The position numbers and the translations under genes are program-made. A DNA stretch of 64,000 nucleotides, from positions 6,014,001 through 6,078,000 of the forward strand of contig NZ_FYEY01000001.1 in the NCBI RefSeq assembly GCF_900187385.1. Direction: 5' to 3'. Numbering within the stretch: position 1 is the first letter of the stretch; each line of letters begins with the position of its first letter. The notes below the pieces were generated by a model that saw only the letters and a program-made list of their open reading frames with translations, did not search any database and had not been told where the DNA came from. Of this stretch, positions 43,175-53,572 are shown in pieces. This stretch comes from Streptomyces sp. 2114.4. Its GTDB lineage: Bacteria; Actinomycetota; Actinomycetes; Streptomycetales; Streptomycetaceae.

Positions 43175-43972
43175 TCAGACGCGGCGCAGCACCGCCACCA
43201 CCTTGCCGAGAATGGTTGCCTCGTCGCCGGGGATCGGCTGGTACGCGGAGTTGTGCGGCAGCAGCCACACATGGCCGTCCTCGCGCTTGAAGCGCTTGAC
43301 GGTGGCCTCGCCGTCCAGCATGGCGGCCACGATGTCGCCGTTCTCGGCAACCGGCTGGCGGCGGACCGTGACCCAGTCGCCGTCGCAGATCGCGGCCTCG
43401 ATCATGGAGTCGCCGACGACCTTCAGGACGAACAGTTCGCCGTCGCCGACGAGCTGGCGGGGGAGCGGGAAAACATCCTCGACCGATTCCTCCGCGAGGA
43501 TCGGGCCACCGGCGGCGATCCGGCCGACCAGCGGGACGTAGGAAGCGGCGGGCTTTCCGGCGGTCTCCGTCGCGGCGGCGGTGGTCTGGTCCGACCCGCG
43601 GACCTCGTACGCCCGGGGGCGGTGCGGGTCGCGCCGCAGGAAGCCCTTGCGCTCCAGAGCCATGAGCTGGTGGGCGACGGACGAGGTGCTGGACAGCCCG
43701 ACGGCCTGGCCGATCTCGCGCATGGACGGTGGGTAGCCACGCCGCTGCACCGAATCCCGGATCACCTCGATCACCCTGCGCTGCCGGTCGGTGAGTCCGG
43801 AACTGTCGGCCCGGATCCCTGGGGGCCGGCCGGGCAGCGAACGGGCCGGCTTCTGCTCTTCGGAGTCCGACGTGGCGTCGTCCATCGGCGGCCGCTGTGC
43901 CTGTTGCGGATCGAACCGGCTCTGGGAGTGGCTCTGTGCGGTGATGGTCGCGCTGTCTGCGGTGGTGGTCAC
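43175..43972 (-). CDS. lexA: SOS repressor LexA
   Basis: A 265-residue LexA. The winged helix is LTDRQRRVIEVIRDSVQRRGYPPSMREIGQAVGL (shown in part, ~60-93), followed by SSVAHQLMALERKGFL. The self-cleavage bond is A154-G155 in RIAAGGP, and the catalytic dyad is S189 (GDSMIEA) with K226 (ATVKRF). The ~58-residue N-terminal leader is longer than in E. coli but usual in Streptomyces. GTG 43972 has GAGAGGGG about five bases upstream; an internal ATG at 43885 has none. It represses recA and itself (box at 44037-44048). Confidence 0.95.
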   Translation of the reverse strand: MTTTADSATITAQSHSQSRFDPQQAQRPPMDDATSDSEEQKPARSLPGRPPGIRADSSGLTDRQRRVIEVIRDSVQRRGYPPSMREIGQAVGLSSTSSVAHQLMALERKGFLRRDPHRPRAYEVRGSDQTTAAATETAGKPAASYVPLVGRIAAGGPILAEESVEDVFPLPRQLVGDGELFVLKVVGDSMIEAAICDGDWVTVRRQPVAENGDIVAAMLDGEATVKRFKREDGHVWLLPHNSAYQPIPGDEATILGKVVAVLRRV

Positions 43973-44036
43973 GTCGGCCCCTCTCGAAATGTTCTCCCTA
44001 GTTAGCCAACGGTAGTTGCTTTCGAAAGGTTGCGCC

Positions 44037-44048
44037 AAACACACGTTC
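44037..44048 (-). promoter_or_regulatory. SOS (LexA) box of lexA
   Basis: On the minus strand it reads GAACGTGTGTTT within TCGAACGTGTGTTTGG, close to the actinobacterial consensus TCGAACN4GTTYGA. It is centred ~70 bases upstream of the lexA start and implies autoregulation. Confidence 0.8.
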
Positions 44049-44360
44049 GAGTGAAATATTCGGCGAATGGCTGCCCGGATCGAGCGGCTGGGTGTATGGC
44101 CGAGCGGCGATTCCGGCCCGGCAGGGCGCCGGCGCCCGGATATCCCGGCCGTCCGGGGCGTGGGGCCGTCTACGCGCGAAGGGGTCGCGGGGGGCGTGAA
44201 GGGGTTGCGCGAAGGGGGTCGGCAGCCGGTCGTCGCGACCCGGCCGATTCTGTCATCTCCGCCCCGCCGCGCCGCCGGCCGGGTGGCTTCCCGTACTCTC
44301 ATGGGCGACCGTCCGGCCCGTCGCCGCCACGACACGCGGTAGGCAGATGTAAGCGCCCCG

Positions 44361-44376
44361 ACACCACATCTAGTGG
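44361..44376 (+). promoter_or_regulatory. NrdR box 1
   Basis: ACACCACATCTAGTGG fits the NrdR consensus acaCwAtATaTwGtgt at most fixed positions and is near-palindromic (ACCAC-ATCTA-GTGG). It lies ~175 bases upstream of nrdR. Confidence 0.7.
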
Positions 44377-44391
44377 TTGCATGCGATCGGT

Positions 44392-44407
44392 CACCCAGAA
44401 GTTGTGG
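44392..44407 (+). promoter_or_regulatory. NrdR box 2
   Basis: CACCCAGAAGTTGTGG is a weaker match (C4, A6, A8, T11, G13, T14 conserved). It is exactly 31 bp from box 1, three helical turns, the spacing expected for paired NrdR boxes. Confidence 0.55.
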
Positions 44408-44550
44408 TGCCCTGGTCCCTCCGGGGGTCGGGAATCGCCTATGCTGGAGGCTGCTCCGAAGGGCCCGTGCGGACCGTCGGAGGTTGTTGGCGTACGCCGG
44501 GATCGTTGGCGTACGTACGTCCGTATATCGAGGGTGAGGAGGGTGGAGCC

Positions 44551-45081
44551 ATGCACTGCCCCTTCTGCAGGCACCCGGACAGCCGGGTCGTCGACAGCCG
44601 CACCACCGATGACGGAACAGCGATCCGCCGGCGCCGTCAGTGCCCCGACTGCTCCCGCCGTTTCACGACCATCGAGACGGCGTCGCTGATGGTGATCAAG
44701 CGGAGCGGGGTCACCGAGCCCTTCAGCCGCAACAAGGTCATCGCGGGCGTGCGCAAGGCGTGCCAGGGGCGCCCGGTCACCGAGGACGCCCTCGCCAAGC
44801 TGGGCCAGCGGGTCGAGGAGGCGGTGCGCGCCACCGGCAGCGCCGAGCTCTCCACCCATGACGTCGGGCTCGCCATACTGGGCCCGCTGCAGGAACTCGA
44901 CCTCGTCGCGTACCTGCGCTTCGCGTCCGTTTACCGGGCCTTCGATTCACTCGAGGATTTCGAGGCGGCCATCGCCGAGCTGCGTGAGCAGCGCGAGCAG
45001 GGGCCGCCCGGGCAGGAATGCGGGACCGACGGGGAGGCCGGCGGCCCGGCCGTTCCCGTGCCCGCCACCGCCGCCGACTGA
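44551..45081 (+). CDS. nrdR: Ribonucleotide reductase repressor NrdR
   Basis: A 176-residue regulator with an N-terminal zinc ribbon (C3, C6, C31, C34), followed by an ATP-cone (~49-139: VIKRSGVTEPFSRNKVIAGVRKAC...). It senses ATP/dATP and represses ribonucleotide reductase genes by binding paired NrdR boxes, two of which lie in its own upstream region. The last ~30 residues are a variable polar tail. ATG 44551 has GGTGGAG six bases upstream and is the conserved N-terminus. nrdJ follows after 123 bases, so one nrdR-nrdJ transcript under autoregulation is likely. Confidence 0.96.
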   Translation: MHCPFCRHPDSRVVDSRTTDDGTAIRRRRQCPDCSRRFTTIETASLMVIKRSGVTEPFSRNKVIAGVRKACQGRPVTEDALAKLGQRVEEAVRATGSAELSTHDVGLAILGPLQELDLVAYLRFASVYRAFDSLEDFEAAIAELREQREQGPPGQECGTDGEAGGPAVPVPATAAD

Positions 45082-45204
45082 GCTCGGCGCGCATCCAGGA
45101 CCTCTACCGGGGCGAGAGCAGGGCGTCCCGGTACGGAAAGACATACACCGTGCCACGGAATGAGTGCGCACATATGGGCGTTTGCCCGTATACAGGGAGG
45201 CGGC

Positions 45205-48081
<2,877 letters not shown>

Positions 48082-48088
48082 GCGTGAC

Positions 48089-48125
48089 GGGCCCGCGCGG
48101 GAGGTTTTCCCCTCCGCGCGGGCCC
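48089..48125 (+). terminator. Terminator of nrdJ
   Basis: GGGCCCGCGCGG (48089-48100) pairs with CCGCGCGGGCCC (48114-48125), extended inward by GAGG/CCTC around a TTTT loop, starting seven bases after the stop. Confidence 0.88.
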
Positions 48126-48183
48126 GCGCCTCGGGCTGAGAAGACGGGCCGAGGCGGAACTCGGACTGAGACAGGCCGTGGGG

Positions 48184-48221
48184 GAAGGGGAGGGACCGGC
48201 CGGCGCCGGTCCCTCCCCTTC
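48184..48221. terminator. Second terminator between nrdJ and convergent terD
   Basis: A perfect 17-bp stem (arms 48184-48200 and 48205-48221) with a four-base loop. Likely serves terD from the other strand. Confidence 0.85.
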
Positions 48222-48297
48222 GTGCTGCGGTGCGTGCTCCCGTGCGTTGCCGCGGTTCTTGCCCGCGTCCTGGCTCCGGCCTCTGCGCCCGCTCCCG

Positions 48298-48819
48298 TTA
48301 GCGGCCCATCAGTGAGGCAAACCCGGCCGGGTCGGTGTCGAATCCCCGGAGCGCCGGGCGAAGGCGCCACTGTCCCGTCCCGTCCCGGGTGAATTCGGCC
48401 ACCGTCGCCGCGGTGGCACCCGCGACCTCGGCGAAGTCGTTCTCGGCCAGATCGGTGTAGCCCTCGCGGATCCGTACGACCGTGTTCGGAATGTCGCCGA
48501 AGACCTTGCGGCCCTCGCCCTGCTGGATGGCGACCCCCACGATCACCCGGGTGTAGGTCTCGGACAGCCGGTCCAGCTCCAGGGTCATGATCTCGTCGGA
48601 GCCGAAGCCCTGGCCGGTCCTGCTGTCCCGGTTGAGGGTGATGGTCCCGTCGGGCGACCGGCTGTCGAAGTGCACCAGATAGGCCGGCTCGCCGTGCGGC
48701 GCGTCCGCCGTATAGGTCGCCGCGACGATGTCGAGGTCATTGTCCGGCGTTCCGAGGGGGCTGGGGTCCCACTGGAGTGTTACCTCGACCTTCTCAATCC
48801 CTTTGTTGAACGTGTTCAC
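48298..48819 (-). CDS. TerD-family protein
   Basis: A 173-residue single TerD domain: VEVTLQWDPSPLGTPDNDLDIVAATY, AYLVHFDSRSPDGTITLNRDSRTGQGFGSDEIMTLELDRL (shown in parts), VGVAIQQGEGRKVFGDIPNTVVRI and the final AEFTRDGTGQWRLRP. The Asp-rich loops are typical calcium-binding sites of TerD. The family is linked to tellurite resistance and stress in other bacteria, and Streptomyces carry many copies with developmental roles. GTG 48819 has GGGAGG eight bases upstream. It is solitary here, not part of a ter operon. Confidence 0.9.
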   Translation of the reverse strand: MNTFNKGIEKVEVTLQWDPSPLGTPDNDLDIVAATYTADAPHGEPAYLVHFDSRSPDGTITLNRDSRTGQGFGSDEIMTLELDRLSETYTRVIVGVAIQQGEGRKVFGDIPNTVVRIREGYTDLAENDFAEVAGATAATVAEFTRDGTGQWRLRPALRGFDTDPAGFASLMGR

Positions 48820-49173
48820 CGGACTTCCCTCCCGTCATCTCCCGGGGACGCGGCGCAGGCCCACGCGGGCCCGCGGCCCCCTTCCCGGGACTTCCCGTCG
48901 ACTGACCATCGTGCCACGCCCGGAGGGCCCCGCGCGGAGTGAACTGACCCTGGTCACCCGTGCTTTGCGTTGGGTTCGGGTGGCCGGAAAGCGCCCTGCT
49001 CCGTGCGCTCCCACCGGGAAGGCAGGCGTCCCAGGCGGCCGGGGCGGACGAGGCGGTGGAGCGGTGGCGGTGCCGTGCTGACGGCGATCGGCCCGCGCCC
49101 GTAAGGAAGTTCGGGCCGGTCGGAACGTGACGCGCAGTGATCTGGCCCCCCTCTTGGGCCGTACGATGGCGCG
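48820..49173. other. Intergenic region between divergent terD and YdbC-like genes
   Basis: The leaderless -10 of the YdbC-like gene (49162-49167) is the only element recognised in these ~350 bases. No gene is supported. Confidence 0.5.
49162..49167 (+). promoter_or_regulatory. -10 hexamer for a leaderless YdbC-like transcript
   Basis: TACGAT ends six bases before the GTG at 49174. The spacing is the same as at dapF. Confidence 0.6.
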
Positions 49174-49779
49174 GTGCTGGTCAAGTGGATTCGCCTCACC
49201 GTTGTGGACCGTCGAGGGTTCGAACGGGGGCAGCGGAAATGGGCGGGGCTGCTGGGTGAGCCGGGATTTCGAGGGCAGGGCGGTGGGTGGAGCCGGGGGC
49301 GGCAGGGCGTCGCGCATCTGGTGGCCTTCTGGGAGAGCCGGGCCTTTTACGACTCCTTCATGGCGCGCTCGCACGACCGGTTGGCGGCCGCCCAGGCCGG
49401 CACGTACAAGGACGCCCAAGTGCGACTGTTCGAGCACGAGTTTGACGTCAAGGTGGGATTCCGCCCGTCGTTCGGCGATGTGGATGTGCTGCGGCTGGCG
49501 CACTGCCAGGTGCGCCAGGACCGGGTGGAGCACTTCATGCTGATGCAGGAGAAGGTCTGGAACCCCGCGATGGCGGGTTCGCCGGGAATGCTGCGGGGGA
49601 TGCTGGGGCGGGCTCCGGGGGAGGAGTTCTTGGTGCTGTCGCTGTGGCAGTCGGCGGCCGAGCGGGGGAAGTACCGGCCTGAACGGGTGGAGCGGCTGGC
49701 ACTGCGGGCCCAGATAGCCGCGGATGTCCGGGCGATCGCGGGCGATGTGGTGCAGCTCGAACCGTCCTGGACGGTGTGA
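49174..49779 (+). CDS. YdbC/DUF4937-like protein
   Basis: A 201-residue protein starting MLVKWIRLTVVDRRGFERGQRKWAGL and containing HLVAFWESRAFYDSFMARSHD, RLAHCQVRQDRVEHFMLMQEKVWNPAM and VLSLWQSAAERGKYRPERVERL. The two halves look like repeated dimeric alpha-beta barrel (antibiotic biosynthesis monooxygenase-like) units, as in the YdbC/DUF4937 family. Function unknown. Paired ABM-fold proteins often act on small hydrophobic or heme-like ligands. The start is set by the leaderless -10. The gene converges on the TetR gene, with 12 bases between stops. Confidence 0.75.
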   Translation: MLVKWIRLTVVDRRGFERGQRKWAGLLGEPGFRGQGGGWSRGRQGVAHLVAFWESRAFYDSFMARSHDRLAAAQAGTYKDAQVRLFEHEFDVKVGFRPSFGDVDVLRLAHCQVRQDRVEHFMLMQEKVWNPAMAGSPGMLRGMLGRAPGEEFLVLSLWQSAAERGKYRPERVERLALRAQIAADVRAIAGDVVQLEPSWTV

Positions 49780-49791
49780 GGGACGGCGCGG

Positions 49792-50598
49792 TCAGGGGGT
49801 CGCGCCGGGGGGCGTGCCGAGCGTGGTGCCGGTGGTGAACGCCCCGGCGCGGGCGGCGGCCAGTGTGGCTGCCACGGCCTGGTCGGCGAGGGAGTCGTCC
49901 ACCGGCTCCCGGGTGATGAACAGGCGGAAGAAGAGCGGAGCGGAGACGGAACGGACGAGCGCGCCGGCGTCGATGGCGCTCTCCGGGGCGGCGGGCGAGG
50001 CGGGATCGGGCGGGGCGGTGTCCGACGGGGCGGTGTCGGGGGTGGCCGGCGCGGTGGCCGACGGTGTGGCGTCCGGCGGGGCCGGCACGGCGCCCGGGGC
50101 CGCCGGCAATTCGCCGCGTCGGACGGCGCGTTCGATGAGGACCTCGCAGCGCGTGAACCGCTCGGCGTAGTAGTCACGCAGCGCCACGGCCGCCCGCTCC
50201 GACTGGAAGGCGGCGGCGATCATCGCGCTGCCCGATGCGGCCACCGCCGGATCGGTGAAGGAAGTGACGACCTCGCGTGCCAGAGCACGCAGATCGCCTT
50301 CCAGGGAGCCGGTGTCGGGCGGGACCCAGCTGTCCTCGCCCGCAAGGTCGAGGGCGTCCGCCACCAGGCCCTCGACGTCCTTCCAGCGCCGGTAGAGCGT
50401 CGTTTTGTGCACGCCGGAGTGCTCCGCGACGTATTCGACGGTCAAGCCGGGATAGCCGTGCTCGGTGAGCCCGGCCAGCACGGCGTCGCGGACGGCGGCG
50501 CGGGTGCGGGCCGTGCGGCCGCCGGGGCGGCGAGTGCCGGGGGTGGGCGGGGGATCGCCGGACTCGCGCCGGTTTCCGTGCTCCGTCTCGTCAGGCAA
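49792..50598 (-). CDS. TetR-family transcriptional regulator
   Basis: A 268-residue repressor. The N-terminal helix-turn-helix is RAAVRDAVLAGLTEHGYPGLTVEYVAEHSGVHKTTLYRRW (shown in part), matching TetR. The ligand-binding half is interrupted by ~45 residues of Pro/Ala/Thr/Asp repeats between ELPAAPG and ESAIDAG, then resumes with LVRSVSAPLFFRLFITREPVDD. This C-terminal block is typical of TetR_C_16-like members. TTG 50598 is preferred, with GAGGAG six bases upstream. It is divergent from the histidine phosphatase gene, which it may control; the effector is unknown. Confidence 0.82.
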   Translation of the reverse strand: MPDETEHGNRRESGDPPPTPGTRRPGGRTARTRAAVRDAVLAGLTEHGYPGLTVEYVAEHSGVHKTTLYRRWKDVEGLVADALDLAGEDSWVPPDTGSLEGDLRALAREVVTSFTDPAVAASGSAMIAAAFQSERAAVALRDYYAERFTRCEVLIERAVRRGELPAAPGAVPAPPDATPSATAPATPDTAPSDTAPPDPASPAAPESAIDAGALVRSVSAPLFFRLFITREPVDDSLADQAVAATLAAARAGAFTTGTTLGTPPGATP

Positions 50599-50831
50599 TT
50601 GCAACTCCTCTTGCGTTAGCTGGATCGGTGTGCCACTCTCATCGTAATGCGACGAAGGTTGCGTTTGCTTGGGGGGAGTATGTCCGCTCGGATTTCGTTG
50701 CGCGACACCGCCAGGTCCTGTGGGCGGCGCTTGCTCGCTGCGTGCCGCCGCGGCCTTGCCGGGGTGGTGCTGGAGCTGACCGCCCTGCTGTCGCCGTCCT
50801 GCCGTGTGCGGCAGGTGCAAAGCAGGAGATT

Positions 50832-50837
50832 TAGGCT
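50832..50837 (+). promoter_or_regulatory. -10 hexamer for a leaderless histidine phosphatase transcript
   Basis: TAGGCT ends six bases before the ATG at 50844. A GGAG lies further upstream, outside the mRNA this predicts. Confidence 0.5.
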
Positions 50838-50843
50838 GGCGGC

Positions 50844-51503
50844 ATGGCTCGGCCCCGACGCATCGTTCTCATCCGCCACGGAGAGTCGGCGGGGAACGTC
50901 GACGACACCGTGTACGAGAGGGAGCCCGATCATGCGCTCGCCCTCACCGAGAGCGGGCTGCGGCAGGCGAAGGAGGCCGGTGGCCCGCTGCGCGAGATGT
51001 TCGGTGAGGAACGGATCTCCGGCTATGTCTCGCCCTACCGCCGCACTCACCAGACCTTCCGGGCGCTCGGCCTCGACCCGGCCAGGGTCCGGGTGCGCGA
51101 GGAGCCCCGGCTGCGCGAGCAGGACTGGGGAAACTGGCAGGACCGCGACGACGTACGACGGCAGAAGGCCTACCGCGACGCCTACGGCCACTTCTTCTAC
51201 CGCTTCGCCCAGGGCGAGTCCGGTGCGGATGTCTACGACCGGGTCGGGGCGTTCCTGGAGAGCCTCTGGCGCAGTTTCGAGGCCCCGGACCATCCGCCGA
51301 ACGTCCTCATCGTCACGCACGGTCTCACCATGCGGCTGTTCTGTATGCGCTGGTTCCACTGGACCGTGGCCGACTTCGAGTCGCTGTCCAATCCGGACAA
51401 CGCGGAATGGCGCACCCTGTTGCTCGGCCCGGACGGCCGCTACACCCTCGACCGGCCGTTCGCGCGCTGGTGTGTACCCGAGCCTTATGGCGTCACCGGT
51501 TAG
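50844..51503 (+). CDS. Histidine phosphatase family protein
   Basis: A 219-residue branch-1 histidine phosphatase (phosphoglycerate mutase-like fold). The RHG motif is IVLIRHGESAGN, with the phospho-acceptor His at residue ~12. Further catalytic residues are visible in YVSPYRRTHQTF (Arg), REQDWGNW (Glu) and VLIVTHGLTMRLFCMRW (second His). It acts on a phosphorylated metabolite or protein; specificity cannot be told. ATG 50844 follows a leaderless -10. It is followed after 11 bases by the ADP-ribosylglycohydrolase gene, though that has its own -10. Confidence 0.9.
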   Translation: MARPRRIVLIRHGESAGNVDDTVYEREPDHALALTESGLRQAKEAGGPLREMFGEERISGYVSPYRRTHQTFRALGLDPARVRVREEPRLREQDWGNWQDRDDVRRQKAYRDAYGHFFYRFAQGESGADVYDRVGAFLESLWRSFEAPDHPPNVLIVTHGLTMRLFCMRWFHWTVADFESLSNPDNAEWRTLLLGPDGRYTLDRPFARWCVPEPYGVTG

Positions 51504-51506
51504 AGT
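51501..51506 (+). promoter_or_regulatory. -10 hexamer overlapping the phosphatase stop codon
   Basis: TAGAGT, which includes the upstream gene's TAG stop, ends eight bases before the ATG at 51515. Confidence 0.45.
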
Positions 51507-51514
51507 GCACAGCG

Positions 51515-52423
51515 ATGAACCCCGACCACCGTGACGCAGACCGCTGTGCGCGAGCTCTGGCGAGCCTGCGCGGCCTTTCCGTGGGTGATGCGCTCGGATC
51601 CCAGTTCTTCGTCCCCGCCCATTACCCCTCGCTCAAGCGCCGCGCGCTGCCCCCTTCTCCCTGGCAGTGGACCGACGACACCGAGATGGCCTGTTCCGTC
51701 CTGGCCGTGCTCACCGCCCATGGCCGGGTCGACCAGGACGCACTCGCGCGCTCCTTCGCCGACCACCATGACTTCGACCGTGGCTACGGTCCGGCCGTCA
51801 ACCGCATGCTGCGGCTGATCCGCGAGGGCGGCGACTGGCGCGAGCTGGCGTCGGAGCTCTTCAACGGCCAGGGCTCGTGGGGCAACGGAGCGGCCATGCG
51901 CATCGCTCCCCTCGGCGCCTGGTACGCCGACGACCCCGAGCAGGCCACCCACCAGGCGGAGATCTCCGCCTACACCACCCACCAGCACCGTGAGGCCGTC
52001 GTCGGCGCCATGGCCGTCGCCGCCGCTGCCGCCCTGGTGGCCGACCCGAGCCGTGACACCGGTCCCGAACAGCTGCTGGACGGTGTGCTGGAGCTGATCC
52101 CGCGCAGCGCCGTACAAGCCGGGCTGCGCCGCGCCCGGGACATGCTCGACTACGCCGACCCCGGCACCGTCGCCGCCGTTCTGGGCTGCGGGCGGCGCAC
52201 CAGTGCCCACGACACCGTGCCGTTCACCCTCTGGGCCGCGGCCCGGCATCTGGGCAACTACGAGCGGGCGTTCTGGACCACCGCTCAGGCGGGCGGCGAT
52301 GTGGACACCACCTGCGCCATCGTCGGCGGCATCGTCGCCGCCGGCCGCGACGGCAACCCGCCAAAGGCGTGGCTGGACGGCACCGAACCACTCCCGTCCT
52401 GGACGCCCGCCCTCGCCGGCTGA
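51515..52423 (+). CDS. ADP-ribosylglycohydrolase family protein
   Basis: A 302-residue DraG/ARH-like hydrolase. Metal-binding residues are in WTDDTEMACSVL near the N-terminus and GGDVDTTCAIVGGIVAA near the C-terminus. GLSVGDALGSQF and NGAAMRIAPLGAWYADD are the other family signatures. It should remove ADP-ribose from proteins, nucleic acids or small molecules using two Mg2+ ions. ATG 51515 is eight bases after a possible -10. It sits directly behind a histidine phosphatase, and a functional link is possible but unproven. Confidence 0.9.
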   Translation: MNPDHRDADRCARALASLRGLSVGDALGSQFFVPAHYPSLKRRALPPSPWQWTDDTEMACSVLAVLTAHGRVDQDALARSFADHHDFDRGYGPAVNRMLRLIREGGDWRELASELFNGQGSWGNGAAMRIAPLGAWYADDPEQATHQAEISAYTTHQHREAVVGAMAVAAAAALVADPSRDTGPEQLLDGVLELIPRSAVQAGLRRARDMLDYADPGTVAAVLGCGRRTSAHDTVPFTLWAAARHLGNYERAFWTTAQAGGDVDTTCAIVGGIVAAGRDGNPPKAWLDGTEPLPSWTPALAG

Positions 52424-52804
52424 TCGCATCGCTCCGTCCCGCCGCCGGCCGCCCCGGCCCGCTGCGACTCGTCCGCTGCCCTCCTCGCCTCACTGTGTCT
52501 CGCCCGCTCCTCTCCCCGGTCGGCTGTGACCCAGTCCGCGTCCGTCCGCTGCCCCCCTCTTGTCGATGTTCTCCAACAGGCGGTGACGGGCGGCCACTTC
52601 GCCCCACGCGGCCGGGCTCGGGCCGAGAGGGCGGCGGCGTCCCGCGGCGGCCGCGCCGCGCCTCTGTCTGCTTGCGTATACCCCTCGGTAACGGAACCGA
52701 AGGGTCCCGTTCTTGTGCTGCTCACGGCGTTGCCGCACCGTTTGCCGCCAGGTGGGGATCCGGTGCGGACGGCTCGGCCGAATAGGCGTAACCTTGCTGG
52801 CGCC
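52424..52804. other. Intergenic region upstream of rnhB
   Basis: About 380 bases. A TATACC near 52677 and TAACCT at 52789-52794 (ten bases before the rnhB ATG) are possible -10 hexamers. No coding region or repeat is supported. Confidence 0.45.
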
Positions 52805-53506
52805 ATGCCGTACGAGCCCCCCACCCATTCCGTCGAGCGATCATTGCGCGCCACGACGGGCGCCAAGATCGTTGCAGGTATCGACGAGGTCGGGCGCGGA
52901 GCGTGGGCCGGTCCGGTCAGCGTCTGCGCAGCCATCACCGGCCTGCGCCGGCCGCCCGACGGACTCACCGATTCCAAGCTTCTGACCCCCAAGCGCCGCA
53001 CCGAACTGTGTGATGTGCTCGGCTCGTGGGTCACGTCGTACGCCCTGGGGCACTCCTCGCCGGAGGAGATCGACGAACTGGGCATGACCGCAGCCCTGAG
53101 GCTCGCGGCCGTACGCGCCCTGGAGGCGCTGCCGGTCCGGCCGGACGCGATCATTCTCGACGGCAAGCACGACTACCTGGGCGCGCCATGGCGGGTCCGC
53201 ACGGTCATCAAGGGCGACCAGTCCTGTATCGCGGTCGCCGCCGCGTCCGTGATCGCCAAGGTGCGACGCGACGCGATGATGGCCGAACTGGGCCTGGTGT
53301 ACGCGGACTTCGACTTCGCGGCCAACGCAGGCTACCCCTCGCCGACCCATCGCATTGCCCTGGAGGAGTACGGTCCTACGCCGCACCACCGAGTGTCGTG
53401 GTCCTACATGGATGCCCTGCCCCGCTGGCGGCATCTGAAGAAGGTGCGCATCACCCCCGAAGCAGCCGCTCTGGAAGCCGGTGGCCAACTCGGCTTCGAT
53501 TTCTGA
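52805..53506 (+). CDS. rnhB: Ribonuclease HII
   Basis: A 233-residue RNase HII that cuts RNA in RNA-DNA hybrids and at misincorporated ribonucleotides. The catalytic DEVGRG motif is at ~26-31 (GIDEVGRGAWAGP), with DSKLLTPKRR, a third carboxylate in IILDGKHDYL and the conserved YPSPTHRIALEEYGPTPHHR-type end. ATG 52805 gives the normal length. A TAACCT hexamer ten bases upstream makes a leaderless or very short leader possible. It removes the ribonucleotides and hybrids generated in DNA replication and complements the nearby repair genes. Confidence 0.95.
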   Translation: MPYEPPTHSVERSLRATTGAKIVAGIDEVGRGAWAGPVSVCAAITGLRRPPDGLTDSKLLTPKRRTELCDVLGSWVTSYALGHSSPEEIDELGMTAALRLAAVRALEALPVRPDAIILDGKHDYLGAPWRVRTVIKGDQSCIAVAAASVIAKVRRDAMMAELGLVYADFDFAANAGYPSPTHRIALEEYGPTPHHRVSWSYMDALPRWRHLKKVRITPEAAALEAGGQLGFDF

Positions 53507-53572
53507 GCGGTACGGACATCAATTCGGTACCCGATGACGTGTTCCGCACTTACGTTTGATAGACATCCCTTT

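Larger units (their letters stand above)
43973..44550. other. Divergent lexA-nrdR control region
   Basis: This 578-base gap carries the lexA SOS box close to lexA and two NrdR boxes ~145-190 bases before nrdR, listed separately. The part between (about 44060-44330) is G+C-rich without a recognised gene. Confidence 0.65.

Noticed and set aside
45082..45204. Possible cobalamin riboswitch before nrdJ
   Set aside because: The gap is too short for the ~200-base element and no B12-box pattern was seen.
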